Positions 63,139 to 64,000 of a stretch of 64,000 nucleotides of DNA are shown in pieces (positions within the stretch are counted from its first letter, which is position 1; every line of letters starts with the position of its first letter). This DNA comes from Maritimibacter sp. GTDB taxonomy: Bacteria; Pseudomonadota; Alphaproteobacteria; Rhodobacterales; Rhodobacteraceae. The position numbers and the translations under genes are program-made. Location of the stretch: contig NZNT01000015.1 of NCBI GenBank assembly GCA_002695005.1, forward strand, positions 62,001 to 126,000, read 5' to 3'. A model generated the notes under the pieces. The model worked only from the letters and a program-made list of their open reading frames with translations. It had not been told where the DNA came from and searched no databases.

Positions 63139-64000
63139 ATGATCAAAGACGCCTACACGTCCCTCGCCGGGGAGCCGGAATACGACCACGAAGCTTCCAA
63201 CGGGCTGAAGCACGTCGCCTCGCTCACGATGACGAAACTCGCGGACGGGCTGATCAATCCCAAGCTGGTGCTCGCCTTCCTGCTGAATGCGCTCGGCGCT
63301 TCCGGTGCATTCGTCTCGGCGCTTGTGCCGCTTCGCGAAGCGGGTGCGCTCCTGCCGCAGGTTTTCCTCGCCCACCGGCTCGACCAGATGCGCGCGCGGC
63401 GCTGGATGTGGGTCGCGGGCAGCGTGGGTCAGGGCGTCGCCGCAGCCGCCATCGCGATCGCTGCCCTGACGCTGGAGGGCGCGGCGGCCGGCTGGGCCTT
63501 CGTCGGCGGCGTCGCGCTCTTGGCGCTCAGCCGGGCTGCGGCGTCGGTCAGCTACAAGGACATCCTCGGGCGCACGGTAGGCAAACGACGGCGCGGGTCC
63601 GTCACAGGGCTCGCGGGTTCGGTCGCCTCTGCGGGCGTGGCGGTTTTCGCGTTGCTGCTGGTCCTGGGTTGGCTCGACGGCACGGCCGCACTCGCCATTG
63701 CGGTCGCCCTCTCTGCCGTTCTCTGGTTCGCGGCTGCGGCGCTGTTTTCCACGCTGAAAGAGGCGCCCGCAGAACCGGGCCAGGGCGGCGAAGCGTTGCG
63801 GCCCTGGAAGGTCTTGCGAAGTGACCCGGTCTTCGCGCGGTTCGTCGTGGCGCGCGGTTTTCTGACCGCCACCGCGCTCGCCCCGCCGTACCTCGTGCTT
63901 CTGTCGGGAGAATCTGACAGCGGTCTGGGGCAACTCGGCGCACTGGTGATTGCCTCCGCTGCTGCGTCCTTTTTGTCCTCCTACGCCTGGGGCCGGTTCT
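63139..64000 (+). CDS. MFS-type membrane transporter (partial, cut by window end)
   Basis: The frame opens at ATG 63139 and runs off the window after 287 codons. It has several membrane helices (LVLAFLLNALGASGAFVSALVPL, GVAAAAIAIAALTLEGAAAGWAF, AVALSAVLWFAAAALFSTL). The loop HRLDQMRARRWMW resembles MFS loop 2-3, and a soluble linker (KEAPAEPGQGGEALRPWK) lies between the halves. Substrate unknown. Only the first half can be judged. Confidence 0.7.
   Translation, partial: MIKDAYTSLAGEPEYDHEASNGLKHVASLTMTKLADGLINPKLVLAFLLNALGASGAFVSALVPLREAGALLPQVFLAHRLDQMRARRWMWVAGSVGQGVAAAAIAIAALTLEGAAAGWAFVGGVALLALSRAAASVSYKDILGRTVGKRRRGSVTGLAGSVASAGVAVFALLLVLGWLDGTAALAIAVALSAVLWFAAAALFSTLKEAPAEPGQGGEALRPWKVLRSDPVFARFVVARGFLTATALAPPYLVLLSGESDSGLGQLGALVIASAAASFLSSYAWGRF

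Overview
The window is high-GC DNA from an alphaproteobacterium, most likely Rhodobacteraceae (Roseobacter group). Support comes from an archaeal-type class I lysyl-tRNA synthetase (lysK), an SdhE homologue, a full CtrA box, RcGTA-like content and intergenic hairpin repeats typical of that family. These taxonomic points rest on remembered family patterns, not on a search.

Region 1 (1-4514) is the right end of a prophage or integrative element. It has a late lysis-type cassette in overlapping frames, including a nested Rz/Rz1 spanin pair, then an intrinsic terminator. After that come two leftward phage genes (one Api92-like), a small serine recombinase with an inverted repeat at its 5' side, two tiny genes and a GIY-YIG-like gene. 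The element ends at the 3' part of a tRNA-Tyr(GTA) gene at 4457-4514, read here as attR. The intact tRNA and the integrase would lie left of the window.

Region 2 (4515-22100) is chromosomal. It holds two secreted proteins and a Kelch-repeat protein. A compact Rieske oxygenase / glutamine-synthetase-like / arylamine N-acetyltransferase operon follows, suggesting amine or aromatic-amine handling. Then come a phospholipase D, tRNA-Gly(GCC), a TetR/DUF2306 divergent pair around a striking inverted-repeat operator, pyruvate carboxylase, an FMN alpha-hydroxy-acid dehydrogenase and a DHA2 efflux pump divergent from a MarR regulator.

Region 3 (22100-37420) includes a RAYT transposase with four copies of its REP palindrome (one inside the gene), ettA, acetyltransferases, a DUF1127-like miniprotein, a GH43-like secreted protein with a duplicated Cys module, a MarR-GNAT fusion, nadD, a DacB-type peptidase, a GST, a TerB-like protein, lysK and a cyanide-insensitive-type cydAB with a 43-residue DUF2474 miniprotein.

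Region 4 (37420-53880) carries a CtrA-box-preceded unknown gene coupled to a DUF4336 gene and a large leaderless beta-helix protein resembling GTA head-spike proteins. It continues with ppk2, an SDR, an MltB-like transglycosylase, a MATE pump, aspartate aminotransferase, an XRE-sdhE pair, an LdtR-like regulator and a DUF1194 / DUF560-barrel pair.

Region 5 (53880-64000) has thyA-folA, a cold-shock protein, an ArsC-like protein, a bufferin operon (bufA1-bufB-bufC-doxX: a copper-associated RiPP with an MNIO enzyme), thrS, a family 2 glycosyltransferase and the start of an MFS transporter cut by the window edge.

Most long antisense frames are GC-rich shadows and were left out. Functions are inferred from motifs and remembered families; no database search was possible.
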